Positions 18,929 through 27,825 of a stretch of 64,000 nt of DNA are shown one piece after another. Each line of letters opens with the position of its first letter. The stretch's first letter is position 1. The DNA is from Rhodoligotrophos sp. CJ14 (GTDB taxonomy: Bacteria > Pseudomonadota > Alphaproteobacteria > Rhizobiales > Im1): positions 3,067,516 to 3,131,515 of the forward strand of contig NZ_CP133319.1 in the NCBI RefSeq assembly GCF_038811545.1, written 5' to 3'. A program made the position numbers and the translations under genes. Below the pieces are notes generated by a model. The model had not been told where the DNA came from. It saw only the letters and a list, made by a program, of their open reading frames with translations, and searched no databases.

Positions 18929-20086
18929 ATGATCCTGCATCAATTCATCGACTACGAAATGCTCCGCGTCGTCTGGTGGCTGCTGCTCGGCGTGCTCCTG
19001 ATCGGTTTCGCCGTGATGGACGGCTTCGACCTTGGTACCGCCACGCTGCTGCCCTTCGTCGCCAGGAGTGATGTGGAGCGGCGCGTCGTCATCAACGCGG
19101 TCGGGCCGGTCTGGGAAGGCAACCAGGTCTGGCTGATCCTCGGCGGCGGCGCCATCTTCGCCGCCTGGCCGCCGCTCTATGCGGTGTCCTTCTCCGGCTT
19201 CTACCTGGCCATGTTCGCCATCCTCTTCGCGCTGATCCTGCGCCCGGTCGGTTTCAAATACCGTTCCAAGCGCGACAGCGCGGCCTGGCGCTCGGCCTGG
19301 GACTGGGCCCTCTTCATAGGCGGTTTCGTGCCGGCGCTCGTCATGGGCGTGGCAGTCGGCAATGTGCTGCAGGGCGTGCCGTTCCGTTTCGGCGACGATC
19401 TGCGCATCTATTATGAGGGCACGACGCTGTTCGAACTGCTCAATCCGTTCGGATTGCTGGCCGGGCTTGTCTCGGTCGCCATGCTCGTCATGCATGGGGC
19501 GGCCTGGCTCATCCTGAAAAGCGAGGGTCCCGTCGCCGAGCGCGCGCGACGCTGGGGAAGCATCGCCGCCATCGTGACGATCGCCCTGTTCGCGCTCGGC
19601 GGCGTCTGGCTCTGGCTCGGCATCGACGGCTATCGGATCGCCAGCGAAGTCACCACGACCGGTGCGTCCAACCCGCTGCGCAAAACCGTCGAGCAGGCGC
19701 CAGGCGTCTGGTTTGAGAACTATGGCGCGCATGCGTGGATGACGATCGCTCCCGCGCTCGGCTTCCTCGGCGCGGCGGGGGGCTACGCCTTCATGCGCGC
19801 GCGCCGGGAAATCCCGGCACTGCTCTCCACCTCGATCTCCATCCTCGGCATCATCTCGACGGTGGGATTGTCGATGTTCCCGTTCATCCTTCCGTCCTCC
19901 CTCGACCCCCGGTCGAGCCTGACGGTCTGGGATGCCTCCTCGAGCCATCTCACGCTCTTCATCATGCTGGTCGTGACCGTCGTCTTCGTGCCGATCATCG
20001 TCGCCTATACCGCGTGGGTCTATCGCGTCCTGTGGGGCAAGGTGGACGAGAAGGGCATCCGCGAAGGAAACGGTCACGCCTATTGA
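18929..20086 (+). CDS. cydB: Cytochrome bd ubiquinol oxidase, subunit II
   Basis: A 385-residue membrane subunit. Opening ends with [14 protein letters not shown], then [19 protein letters not shown] and the C-terminal [16 protein letters not shown], all CydB hallmarks, with eight to nine membrane helices. It starts five bases after cydA. It stabilises CydA and its haems and shares the proton path. Frame and length are intact. Confidence 0.96.
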   Translation: MILHQFIDYEMLRVVWWLLLGVLLIGFAVMDGFDLGTATLLPFVARSDVERRVVINAVGPVWEGNQVWLILGGGAIFAAWPPLYAVSFSGFYLAMFAILFALILRPVGFKYRSKRDSAAWRSAWDWALFIGGFVPALVMGVAVGNVLQGVPFRFGDDLRIYYEGTTLFELLNPFGLLAGLVSVAMLVMHGAAWLILKSEGPVAERARRWGSIAAIVTIALFALGGVWLWLGIDGYRIASEVTTTGASNPLRKTVEQAPGVWFENYGAHAWMTIAPALGFLGAAGGYAFMRARREIPALLSTSISILGIISTVGLSMFPFILPSSLDPRSSLTVWDASSSHLTLFIMLVVTVVFVPIIVAYTAWVYRVLWGKVDEKGIREGNGHAY

Positions 20087-20103
20087 CGGAAAGGATAGTT
20101 GCA

Positions 20104-20250
20104 ATGTGGTATTTCGCCTGGCTTCTCGGCCTGCCGCTGGCGGCGGCGTTCGCCGTCCTCAATGCGATGTGGTACGAGCTCATGGACGACACGGCGAAGA
20201 AGCCGACGCAGCCGCTGCCCGCGGCCGGACACGCCCGCCCGGACCGGTGA
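20104..20250 (+). CDS. cydX: Cytochrome bd small subunit CydX
   Basis: A 48-residue protein beginning MWYFAWLLGLPLAAAFAVLN, the CydX/CbdX signature, with one transmembrane helix and the conserved MWYELMDD after it. Small subunits of this kind stabilise the haem groups of CydAB. A GGAAAGGA ribosome site lies just upstream, and the gene follows cydB by 17 bases. Confidence 0.93.
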   Translation: MWYFAWLLGLPLAAAFAVLNAMWYELMDDTAKKPTQPLPAAGHARPDR

Positions 20251-20257
20251 GCCCCGG

Positions 20258-20279
20258 GACGTCACCTTTCGGTGGCGTC
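20258..20279 (+). terminator. Hairpin after cydX
   Basis: GACGTCACC-TTTC-GGTGGCGTC, a 9-bp stem with one G-T pair, eight bases after the cydX stop. It lies between convergent cydX and the LysR-type gene. No strong T-run follows. Confidence 0.5.
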
Positions 20280-20380
20280 TTGGCGTCTTCCAGCGGCGGC
20301 AGTCGCTTTGCCATGCCGCAGCGGCGATGGTTCAGCGGCGCATGCCAAGGGCGGATGCCATGCCGCGTGGCGGCCTCGCT

Positions 20381-21334
20381 TCACCCCTGCTGGCCTTTGG
20401 CCCAGGTCTGGATGAGCCGTCCCAGGGCACGAAACTCCTCGCCGCGCATCGATTGCCTGCGCCAGCACAGGCCGATCTCCCGGGCATTGGCCTGGTCCGA
20501 CAGCGGCCGCGTCACCACCGGGCTGCCTTTGAGAATGCCCGCGGACAGCGCGCTTTCGGGAAGCAGGGTCGCTCCCATCCCCTCGGCGACCATAGCGACC
20601 AGCGTGTGCAGGCTGGTCGCCGAAAAGGTCGTCTGCATCCGTCGGGGAGCCGCCTCCAGGAACGGCAATGCATGGCTGTGAAGGCACTGATCCTTCTCCA
20701 GGAGCAGAAGCGGCTCGCCGTTGAGGTTATCCTCGCTCAGACATTGCGCATCGGCGAGCGAATGCTGAGGGCTGCAGGCGAACCAGTAGGGATCCTTGAA
20801 CAGGGCCATCGTCTCGAAGCCGCCCACGTCATAGGGGAAGGCCATGAGCAGCAGATCGAGCCGGCCCGCCGCCAGCCGCTCGAGCAGAGCCCCCGTCTTG
20901 TCCTCCCGCAGCACCAGCCTCAGCTCCGGATATCGCCCGCTGATGTAGGGCAGGAGCCTCGGAAGAAGAAACGGCCCGATCGTCGGGATCACCCCGAGGG
21001 CGAGCTGACCGGTCAAAGGCAGGGCTGCCCTCGCACCCATCTCGATGAGCGCCTCGGCCTCCTGGAGAAGATGGCGCGCCCGCTCGGCGATCTGGAGACC
21101 GGCCGGTGTGATGAAGACGGTCCGCTTCGTGCGCTCGGCCAGCGTGACGCCGAGCACGGCTTCGAGTTCCCTGATGCCAACGCTGAGCGTCGACTGGGTC
21201 ACCCCGCATGCATCCGCCGCCCGTCCGAAATGGCTGTGATCCGCCAGGGCGACGAGATAGCGCAGCTGCCTCAGATTCGGGAGCGGCTTCACCGGCAATC
21301 GTTTCCTTCGATAACTGAAGCCAGAATAATTCAT
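20381..21334 (-). CDS. OxyR-like LysR regulator lacking the second redox cysteine
   Basis: A 317-residue LysR-type regulator aligning with OxyR throughout. DNA-binding part: LRQLRYLVALADHSHFGRAADACGVTQ. Effector domain contains LLLLEKDQCLHSHALPFLEA and ATSLHTLVAMVAEGMGATLLP. Cys217 matches the peroxidatic Cys199 of E. coli OxyR, but the Cys208 position is Leu226. It is divergent from a persulfide-dioxygenase-like gene followed by a peroxiredoxin, so it probably activates those in response to peroxide or persulfide. The 63-base gap should hold both promoters. Start at ATG 21334; a much longer open frame upstream is antisense to the next gene. Confidence 0.85.
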   Translation of the reverse strand: MNYSGFSYRRKRLPVKPLPNLRQLRYLVALADHSHFGRAADACGVTQSTLSVGIRELEAVLGVTLAERTKRTVFITPAGLQIAERARHLLQEAEALIEMGARAALPLTGQLALGVIPTIGPFLLPRLLPYISGRYPELRLVLREDKTGALLERLAAGRLDLLLMAFPYDVGGFETMALFKDPYWFACSPQHSLADAQCLSEDNLNGEPLLLLEKDQCLHSHALPFLEAAPRRMQTTFSATSLHTLVAMVAEGMGATLLPESALSAGILKGSPVVTRPLSDQANAREIGLCWRRQSMRGEEFRALGRLIQTWAKGQQG

Positions 21335-21397
21335 TTCTACGAACTTACGCAATATCGTATATGAGGCGCAGAGCAATATTCGAAGGAGGATCATCTG

Positions 21398-22300
21398 ATG
21401 GGCCCGAAGCCAGCTTCCTATCCAGTCGATCTCTCGGTCAGTCCAGACGTAACGCCGTTTTTCGACGAGGCGACCAACACCATCAGCTACGTCGTCAAGG
21501 ACCCGGCCTCCAAGGCGTGCGCCATTGTCGATTCGGTGATGGACATCGACTACGCCGCCGGCCGGATCGCCTACGAGTCCGCCGATGAGATAATCGACTT
21601 CGTCACCAGGAATGGATTGACCGTCGAGTGGCTGATCGAGACGCACGTCCACGCCGACCATCTTTCGGCCGCGCCCTACATCCAGGCGAAGCTCGGCGGC
21701 AAGCTGGGCATCGGCGACCGCATCACCATCGTCCAGGACACCTTCGGCAAGATCTTCAACGAAGGCACCGAGTTTCAGCGGGACGGCAGCCAGTTCGACC
21801 GGCTGTTCCAGGACGGCGACACCTACACGATCGGGACGATGAATGCGTTCGCCATGCACACGCCCGGCCACACGCCCGCATGCATGACCCATGTCGTCGG
21901 CAATGCCGCCTTCGTGGGCGACACCCTGTTCATGCCCGACAGCGGAACGGCTCGCGCCGATTTCCCGGGTGGGGATGCACACGAACTCTATCGCTCCATC
22001 AAGAAGGTGCTCGCCCTTCCTCCTGAGATGCGCCTGTTCATGTGCCACGACTATGGTGCCGACGGCCGGCGGGAAATCCGATGGGAAACCACGGTCGGTG
22101 AGGAGCGCGCGCACAACAAGCACGCGCGCGACGGCATCAGCGAAGACGAGTTCGTCGCCATGCGGACGGCCCGCGACGCGACCCTCGCCATGCCCAAGCT
22201 CATCATTCCGTCGATCCAGGTGAACATGAAGGCCGGCGAACTGCCTGCGCCCGATGCCAGCGGCAAGCGCTTCCTCAAGGTTCCCATCGACGCTCTCTGA
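21398..22300 (+). CDS. Second ETHE1/Blh-like persulfide dioxygenase (MBL fold)
   Basis: A 300-residue paralogue of the protein at 4938-5819. It carries THVHADH (residues 82-88), TPGHTPACMTHV, the shared DTLFMPDSGTARADFPGG and CHDYGADGRREI. An AAGGAGGA ribosome site precedes ATG 21398. It is divergent from the one-cysteine OxyR-like gene and followed by a peroxiredoxin, so this copy seems tied to peroxide/persulfide stress rather than BigR. Glutathione persulfide as substrate is a family-based inference. Confidence 0.87.
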   Translation: MGPKPASYPVDLSVSPDVTPFFDEATNTISYVVKDPASKACAIVDSVMDIDYAAGRIAYESADEIIDFVTRNGLTVEWLIETHVHADHLSAAPYIQAKLGGKLGIGDRITIVQDTFGKIFNEGTEFQRDGSQFDRLFQDGDTYTIGTMNAFAMHTPGHTPACMTHVVGNAAFVGDTLFMPDSGTARADFPGGDAHELYRSIKKVLALPPEMRLFMCHDYGADGRREIRWETTVGEERAHNKHARDGISEDEFVAMRTARDATLAMPKLIIPSIQVNMKAGELPAPDASGKRFLKVPIDAL

Positions 22301-22364
22301 CTGCCGGATATCCGCAGCAGAATCACCCCGCACCCCGCTCAACCACAACGAAAAGGACAACCCT

Positions 22365-23099
22365 ATGAGCTGCTCCGATACCAGACCCCAGCCGACGCCG
22401 ACGGCCAGCGAGAGCCCGGCGCCAAGCGCCGCCACTTCGTCGTACGCATCGACCGAGCCAACCGGCTCCGCGGCCATGCCCCGCATCAACGAACCGGCGC
22501 CAGCCTTCAAGGCCAACACGACGCATGGCGAGCGCTCGCTTGCGGACTATAAAGGGCGCTGGCTCGTGCTGTTCTCCCACCCGGCCGATTTCACGCCTGT
22601 GTGCACCACCGAGTTCATCGGCTTCGCCAAGGCTGCCAACGCGTTCAAGGCGCTCGATTGCGAATTGCTCGGTCTCTCCATCGACAGCATCTTCTCGCAT
22701 CTAGCCTGGGTCAGGAACATCAAGGAGAAGTTCGAGGTCGATATCCCGTTCCCGATCATCGAGGATCTGTCGATGACGGTCGCCAGGGCCTACGGCATGA
22801 TCCATCCGGGCGCCTCCGACACCTCCGCCGTGCGCGCGACCTTCATCATCGATCCCAATGGCATCCTGAGGGCCATGGTCTACTACCCGATGACCAACGG
22901 CCGCAGCGTCGCGGAGATCCTCCGCCTCGTGAAAGCGCTCCGCACCAGCGATGCCCATTCCGTCGCCACCCCGGAGGCCTGGCAGCCCGGCGAGAAGGTT
23001 CTGGTCGGTGCACCGAAGACCGTCGAGGCCTGCGAGAGCCGCATGAAGGACGGCCTCGAGACGACAGACTGGTACTTCTCCATGAAGTCCGTCGCCTGA
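22365..23099 (+). CDS. 1-Cys peroxiredoxin (Prx6 type)
   Basis: A 244-residue peroxiredoxin. Peroxidatic cysteine in FSHPADFTPVCTTEF, then GLSIDSIFSHLAWVRNI and IPFPIIEDLSMTVARAYGM, and a short C-terminal arm ending TTDWYFSMKSVA. No resolving cysteine is obvious, as in Prx6. The first ~37 residues are Ser/Thr/Pro-rich and absent from most relatives; translation from Met38 (MPRINEPAPAF) would give the usual length. It lies 64 bases after the dioxygenase gene, probably co-transcribed under the OxyR-like regulator. Confidence 0.9.
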   Translation: MSCSDTRPQPTPTASESPAPSAATSSYASTEPTGSAAMPRINEPAPAFKANTTHGERSLADYKGRWLVLFSHPADFTPVCTTEFIGFAKAANAFKALDCELLGLSIDSIFSHLAWVRNIKEKFEVDIPFPIIEDLSMTVARAYGMIHPGASDTSAVRATFIIDPNGILRAMVYYPMTNGRSVAEILRLVKALRTSDAHSVATPEAWQPGEKVLVGAPKTVEACESRMKDGLETTDWYFSMKSVA

Positions 23100-23109
23100 C
23101 AATCAGCTT

Positions 23110-23136
23110 CGGGACGTTCCCCAAAGGGACGTCCCG
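23110..23136 (+). terminator. Hairpin after the peroxiredoxin gene
   Basis: CGGGACGT-N11-ACGTCCCG, an 8-bp stem whose loop contains a further CCC/GGG pairing, 11 bases after the stop. Followed by ATTGTTG rather than a pure T-run. 23137-23372 holds no recognisable gene. Confidence 0.5.
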
Positions 23137-23372
23137 ACATTGTTGCCTCCGGCGACAAGAGCGGCCTCGACGGGGCGGAAGCCCGCAAGGACGGATGCGG
23201 CCGAAGAAATGGGCCGACGCGCGAGAAGCATCGCGCCGAAGCGAGCATCGGTCTCTCACCGGGCGAGCTCATCACGAAAAGCAACCTCGGAGGCTGAAGC
23301 GCTTGCTTGCCCCGTCAATGGCCGAACGGCGCCGATTCAATTGAGATGTTCAACGAGCGAGTGTAGCCGCAT

Positions 23373-23810
23373 ATGTCTGTCACAACCGATCGCAATATCG
23401 TTCATATAGAGGAGAGTGGTCACGGCCCCTACGGTCAGTTCGTCAGCATCGGTCACCATGTCCTCGGCGCGGACGAGCCGCAGGCGCTTGGTGGCGAGGA
23501 CACCGGCCCTGATCCCTTCGAGTTCGTCATGGCCGGTCTTGGCGCCTGCACGGCCATGACCATCCGCATGTACGCGAGCAGAAAGAACTGGCCGCTTGAA
23601 AACGTCCAGGTATCCGTCCAGCACGTGCGCGCCACGGGCGTCTCTTCAGATACCAGGCCGCACGCCATGGAACGACGCATCGTGCTCGTCGGTCCGCTCA
23701 CCGACGAGCAGCGCGACGCCCTCATCAAAATAGCGCAAAAGTGCCCGGTCGGTCTCGCCCTCGAGGCCGGGATCGAGGTGCTCACGGTCGAGGCGAGCGG
23801 AGTGAGTTGA
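23373..23810 (+). CDS. OsmC-family hydroperoxide reductase-like protein
   Basis: A 145-residue OsmC/Ohr-fold protein. The first conserved cysteine is in GLGACTAMTIRMYASRK and the second in KIAQKCPVGLAL, the pair that reduces organic hydroperoxides. DPFEFVMAGLGAC is the usual lead-in. It belongs to the YhfA-like OsmC group rather than Ohr itself. It follows the peroxiredoxin and shares its probable role in thiol-based peroxide defence. The 272-base gap suggests its own promoter. Confidence 0.87.
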   Translation: MSVTTDRNIVHIEESGHGPYGQFVSIGHHVLGADEPQALGGEDTGPDPFEFVMAGLGACTAMTIRMYASRKNWPLENVQVSVQHVRATGVSSDTRPHAMERRIVLVGPLTDEQRDALIKIAQKCPVGLALEAGIEVLTVEASGVS

Positions 23811-23857
23811 ACGGTCTCTACCAAGGCGAATTCAGGGCTCTTCTCGACCGCGCCAAC

Positions 23858-24336
23858 CTACCGCTCCATAGTTGCACGATCGGCGTTCGTGTCGAAGACG
23901 CCATGGGGTGGGGCAAGCAGCAGCGACGGCCCATTCAGGTCGAACACCTTCGCCATCCCCGCCGCATCCGTGCTGACCCACTCTCAGGCAATCAAGCGTG
24001 GCCATTTTCATCTCGGTTCGGCGATGCTGGCGCAGCATGTAGCCGGAGAACACCCAGCCGCTGACCGCATCGGCACCACGGTAGACGACCGTGTCGACGA
24101 AGTTCTTAGTCTTGTATTTGTCGGCTGTCGGCACCGAAATTAAAAGGCATCTCGCGACCGGGGCGCACAAGCGCGTATTCTCCGACGTGCGGATAACCAT
24201 GCCTATGCCTGCCCCCGATGGTGATAGGTGAGCGCCGAACTCCGCCTACAGTCGCCATCCGCCCCCGGGACCACCATAGGAACCGTTGTAGTAGATCAGA
24301 TGGCGGATGCTGTCGGGATAGAGCGAGGCATGGTGG
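23858..24336 (-). pseudogene. Cluster of gene relics, including an Npt-like MFS fragment
   Basis: The 686 bases between osmC and the next LysR gene hold no intact gene, but three minus-strand fragments read like real protein ends. 23858-23970: a C-terminus ending GVFDTNADRATMER, family unknown. 24002-24200: GEYALVRPGREMPF, then after a frameshift near 24140 DKYKTKNFVDTVVYRGADAV. These resemble the conserved loop of NTP/NDP-exchange-like MFS carriers (Npt1/Npt2). 24247-24336: a C-terminus ending YYNGSYGGPGGGWRL. The fragments do not connect in one frame. Confidence 0.5.
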
Positions 24337-24496
24337 TCGAGTCACTGCGACCCCGTCGTCCAGCCACGCCATCATGCCGCCTATCCCCTCGGCATGATTG
24401 CGCTGTGTCGACGGTCGCCGGGTTTGGTAGATCTTCTCAGAAGAAGAGCTGTGATTTGGCAATGTCTCGGCAATGCGGCGCGTCATAGAGCCTCGA

Positions 24497-25477
24497 CTAC
24501 CGGTCTGCGCGGGTTTGCTTGGCCAGTTCGCGTGCAAAGCTGATCAGGCGCTGCAGGCTCGGATTGTCATTTGCAGGAGACCAGACGGCGCTGAAAGGAA
24601 CAATATCCGCCTCTGCGCTAAGAGGGACCAGGCTGAGGTCACGGATGGTCACCCCCCTCCAAGCCTCGACGACCGGCGTTATTCCTTTGCCCATGGCGAC
24701 CATATGCATCAAGGTCTCCTGATGCACATCGTGATATTCAACCATCGGATAGGTGCTGTAGTCACAGATTCTCCGCACGATGTAGTCACGGATTTCCGGT
24801 CCGGGACCAAATCGGGATACGATGAACACTTCATCGACCAACTGCGACCAATCGAGCTTCTCGAGCCGGGACAATGGATGGGACCGAGGCAGGGCGATAT
24901 GGACCCGCTCTCGCCAGAGCTCCACCGTATTGCACCCCTTCACCTCGCCGTTGCCCGTAAAAAATCCCACGTCGAGCTGATGGGCGCGAATGGTGCGAAT
25001 ATGGTCCTGACGCCCGCCATCACGAATATCGAGCCGGACTCCAGCGTGCGCAGCCTCGTATCTACATAGGAGCTCCCGCAGAAATCCTCCGGCGAGCGTC
25101 GTGATCACCCCGACCCGCAGCCTGCCGGTCTCCACACGCCCCGCAGCTTCCGCGCACTGGATGGCCTGCCAGATCTGTCGAATCGCCGGGACCGCTTGCT
25201 CAATGAACTGCCGGCCTGCTTCGGTCAGCCGAGTGCCAAACTGGCCACGCTCGAACAGTCCGACACCTGTTCGATTCTCGAAATCTCGTATAGCTTTGCT
25301 GACACTAGACGGTTCCACACCCAGAAGATCCGCCGCGCCCCGAATGCTCGTGCTCTCTGCGGCGGCCAAGACATATCTTATTTGCCTGAAGTCAAAGTCT
25401 TTGGCCTTGCCAAAATGATCTGACGACGTCGCTTCTCGCGGATGCTTTCCTTTCGACATTCCGCCCCTTCCGGACAT
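24497..25477 (-). CDS. LysR-family regulator
   Basis: A 326-residue LysR-type regulator. Winged helix at residues 28-87 (IRYVLAAAESTSIRGAADLL, then VEPSSVSKAIRDFENRTGVG), followed by the periplasmic-binding-fold effector domain (GRLRVGVITTLAGG onward). The N-terminal ~20 residues are extra and basic. No metabolic partner gene is adjacent: upstream is the sensor kinase 3' end, downstream the relics. Its target cannot be inferred. Confidence 0.85.
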   Translation of the reverse strand: MSGRGGMSKGKHPREATSSDHFGKAKDFDFRQIRYVLAAAESTSIRGAADLLGVEPSSVSKAIRDFENRTGVGLFERGQFGTRLTEAGRQFIEQAVPAIRQIWQAIQCAEAAGRVETGRLRVGVITTLAGGFLRELLCRYEAAHAGVRLDIRDGGRQDHIRTIRAHQLDVGFFTGNGEVKGCNTVELWRERVHIALPRSHPLSRLEKLDWSQLVDEVFIVSRFGPGPEIRDYIVRRICDYSTYPMVEYHDVHQETLMHMVAMGKGITPVVEAWRGVTIRDLSLVPLSAEADIVPFSAVWSPANDNPSLQRLISFARELAKQTRADR

Positions 25478-25621
25478 TTCCTACACGCGGGCGAGCTGAC
25501 CTTTCGTCGTTAGAATCGGCCGCACAAGCAATGCGCCATTTGCCCTTACAGTCCTCTTCTCGGGCTGGGTGCCGCAGGTCCGGGCCGTGGCGTAGGCTGT
25601 AGTCAGAAGCTGTACCTTCTA

Positions 25622-27028
25622 CTACGAGCAGCTGATTGCTCTGTTCTCGGCGCGATCGGGATCGGCGCGGGGCGCTCGCGACAGCATGGCTTTGCTGAAT
25701 TGCAGCTCCGCGCGAAGACCGCCCTCGGAACGGTTCCCGAGACTGACATTCCCGCCGAGGCGCTTCGCCGCCAGCTCGGCAATCGCGAGCCCGAGACCGC
25801 TTCCCATCGCTGTCTTGTTGCGGCCGCGGTAGAACCTTTCGCAAACCTTGGGCAACTCGTCTTCGGGGATTCCGGGGCCGTTGTCTTCAATGGTCACCGC
25901 GACGGCGTCGCCATCGATCCTCACTCCGCAACGGACGACGCCGTCGTTGCGGGAATGCAGCACGGCATTTTCCATGAGGTTGCGCACCGCCAGCATGAAC
26001 AGCGACGCGTCGAGCTGAAGATAGATATCGTTCAGCTTGGCGTCGATCTCGATCGGCACCGCGTCCGAGTAGTGTTGGCGGATGTCGTCGACGAGCTGGC
26101 CGACCAGCTTGCCCAGGTTGACGCGACGACCGTCGGCATCGGCTTCGCCCCGCTCGGCATTCGTCAGGTCGGTGAGCTGACGCATCAGCCGAGAGGTCCG
26201 GTCCACTCCGACCACAATCTGGCGCAGCGCGTTGCGCCGAATGTCGGGATCGTCGCTACCCAGCGCGACCTGCGCCTGGGTTTTGAGTCCCGCAACCGGC
26301 GTGCGCAGTTCATGCGCCGCGAAAGCCGTGAAGTCGCGCTCGCGCTCGCGGGCCGCATGGACGCGTCCGAACAGCCCGTTGAGCGAGCGGATGACGGGCT
26401 TGATCTCGGAGGGCGTGTCCACGTCCGGCAGCGCGCTCAGATCGGACGCCGGACGTGTCTCCAACGCATGAGCCATCTTGTTGAGAGGCCCGAGGCCTTT
26501 CCTGACGCTCAGCCATATCAGCCCGGCCAGGATCGGCAGGATCAGCAGTGCCGGAAGGGCCAGGCCCCGGATGACATCGGCGACCAGCCGGTCGCGAACG
26601 CGCATATTGTCCCCGACGAGAACGCGCATGCCCAGATCGGCGTTGACCACGGCATAGACGCGCCAGGTCTCTCCATCGATGAGCGTCTCCGAAAAGCCAT
26701 CCTTGGCATCGGATAGGGGAGTCGCCGGCGCTGCGTCCGAACGGCCGACCAGGGTCCCGTCCAGCGCCCAGATCTGACACGAAAGCTGGCGATCGTAGGA
26801 GGCATGCATGGTTGGCTCGATGGCCGGAATCTGCGCTGCGCGCATCGGATCGATCTCCTGGCTGGTGATCAGCGAGCTCACCATGCGCGCCGCCTCGATC
26901 AGCCGGGCGTCGAGAACCCGCTCCACCTCAGCGCGGGTGCTGAGATAGATCCAGGCGATAGCCGACATCCACACCACGCCGGTGGTGATCATCAGGATCA
27001 GGAAGAGCCGGCTCCGGATCGACGTCAC
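25622..27028 (-). CDS. Sensor histidine kinase (QseC/PmrB type)
   Basis: A 468-residue inner-membrane kinase. Membrane helices at about 7-29 and 155-174 enclose a periplasmic sensor of ~125 residues containing one cysteine (Cys84). HAMP linker follows, then the H-box FAAHELRTPVAGLKTQA with His239, N-box NLMENAVLHS, G-boxes DNGPGIPEDELP and GSGLGLAIAELAA. It begins with GTG overlapping the response-regulator stop by four bases. Neighbouring Dsb genes and the boxes shared across this region suggest it senses a periplasmic redox, metal or sulfur signal; that is inference. Confidence 0.92.
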   Translation of the reverse strand: MTSIRSRLFLILMITTGVVWMSAIAWIYLSTRAEVERVLDARLIEAARMVSSLITSQEIDPMRAAQIPAIEPTMHASYDRQLSCQIWALDGTLVGRSDAAPATPLSDAKDGFSETLIDGETWRVYAVVNADLGMRVLVGDNMRVRDRLVADVIRGLALPALLILPILAGLIWLSVRKGLGPLNKMAHALETRPASDLSALPDVDTPSEIKPVIRSLNGLFGRVHAARERERDFTAFAAHELRTPVAGLKTQAQVALGSDDPDIRRNALRQIVVGVDRTSRLMRQLTDLTNAERGEADADGRRVNLGKLVGQLVDDIRQHYSDAVPIEIDAKLNDIYLQLDASLFMLAVRNLMENAVLHSRNDGVVRCGVRIDGDAVAVTIEDNGPGIPEDELPKVCERFYRGRNKTAMGSGLGLAIAELAAKRLGGNVSLGNRSEGGLRAELQFSKAMLSRAPRADPDRAENRAISCS

Positions 27029-27690
27029 GCGGTCGCCTCCGCCAGCTTGTAGCCGACGCCGCGCACCGTCTCGATGACGCCCGGGCCGAGCTTCTGCCTC
27101 AGATTGTGGATGTGCACTTCGATCGTGTTGCTTTCGATATCCTCTTGCCAGCCATAGAGCCGGTCCTCGAGCTGCGACTTCGACAGGATTTGGCCGGGCC
27201 GATCCATCAGCGCATGCAGGATGGAGAACTCGCGGCGCGAAAGACGAACCGCCTCACCGCTCTTTGAGACCGCCATCGTCGCGGGATCGAGGCGCAGATC
27301 GCGCCAGATGCGGCAGGCGGACGTGCCGCCGTTGCCGCGTCGCGTCAGCGCCCTCAGCCGGGCGGCTACCTCGTTCAGATCGAAGGGCTTCCCCAGATAG
27401 TCGTCCGCGCCGGCGTCGAGGCCGGCGATCCGGTCGGGCACGCTGTCCCGCGCCGTCAGAAGAAGGACCGGCGTTCCAACCTGCCGCCCTCGCAATTCGT
27501 CCAGTACGCCGAGCCCCGAGCCGTCAGGGAGCATCAGGTCGAGAACGACCGCGTCAAAGGCCGAGATTCTTAGTGCAGCCGAGGCATCGGCGCAGGTGGA
27601 GACTGCGTCGACCGTGAAGCCGGCCAGGCCCAGCCCGACCTGCAGGCCGTTCAGCAGCACCGCGTCATCTTCGACGACCAAAACCCTCAT
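27025..27690 (-). CDS. OmpR/PhoB-type response regulator (QseB/PmrA-like)
   Basis: A 221-residue regulator. Receiver domain with the acidic pair in VVEDDAVLL, phosphoacceptor Asp51 (VVLDLMLPDGSGLG), Thr in LLLTARD and Lys101 (LGKPFDL). The C-terminal winged helix contains RLSRREFSILHALMDRPGQI and SNTIEVHIHNLRQKLG. It is the closest in style to QseB/PmrA, whose known box is YTTAAK-N5-YTTAAK. Five such boxes occur nearby, one 48 bases before this ATG, so autoregulation and local control of the Dsb and tsdA/cbb3 genes are likely. Confidence 0.93.
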   Translation of the reverse strand: MRVLVVEDDAVLLNGLQVGLGLAGFTVDAVSTCADASAALRISAFDAVVLDLMLPDGSGLGVLDELRGRQVGTPVLLLTARDSVPDRIAGLDAGADDYLGKPFDLNEVAARLRALTRRGNGGTSACRIWRDLRLDPATMAVSKSGEAVRLSRREFSILHALMDRPGQILSKSQLEDRLYGWQEDIESNTIEVHIHNLRQKLGPGVIETVRGVGYKLAEATA

Positions 27691-27738
27691 GACAACTTTA
27701 CTCAGCTTCCGTCAGAACAGTCGCAATCGGGTGCCGAC

Positions 27739-27755
27739 CTTAAGCCAGCCTTAAG
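27739..27755. promoter_or_regulatory. PmrA/QseB-like box 1 (between the regulator and dsbA)
   Basis: CTTAAGCCAGCCTTAAG: two CTTAAG half-sites 11 bases apart. It lies 48 bases before the response-regulator ATG and 70 before the divergent dsbA-like ATG. Confidence 0.75.
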
Positions 27756-27825
27756 GTGGCAGGCGTGGATCCCGGCTCCAGGCGGTATGCCGCCTGTCCC
27801 TCTCACGATCGAAAGGAGATTCCGT

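Noticed and set aside
18803-20104. 433-residue minus-strand open frame
   Set aside because: Antisense shadow of cydB and the cydA end; highly charged, repetitive composition with no domain.
20381-22519. A 712-residue minus-strand open frame spanning the LysR gene and beyond
   Set aside because: Only the last 317 residues are LysR-like. The rest is antisense to the intact metallo-beta-lactamase gene at 21398-22300 and is a by-product of high GC.
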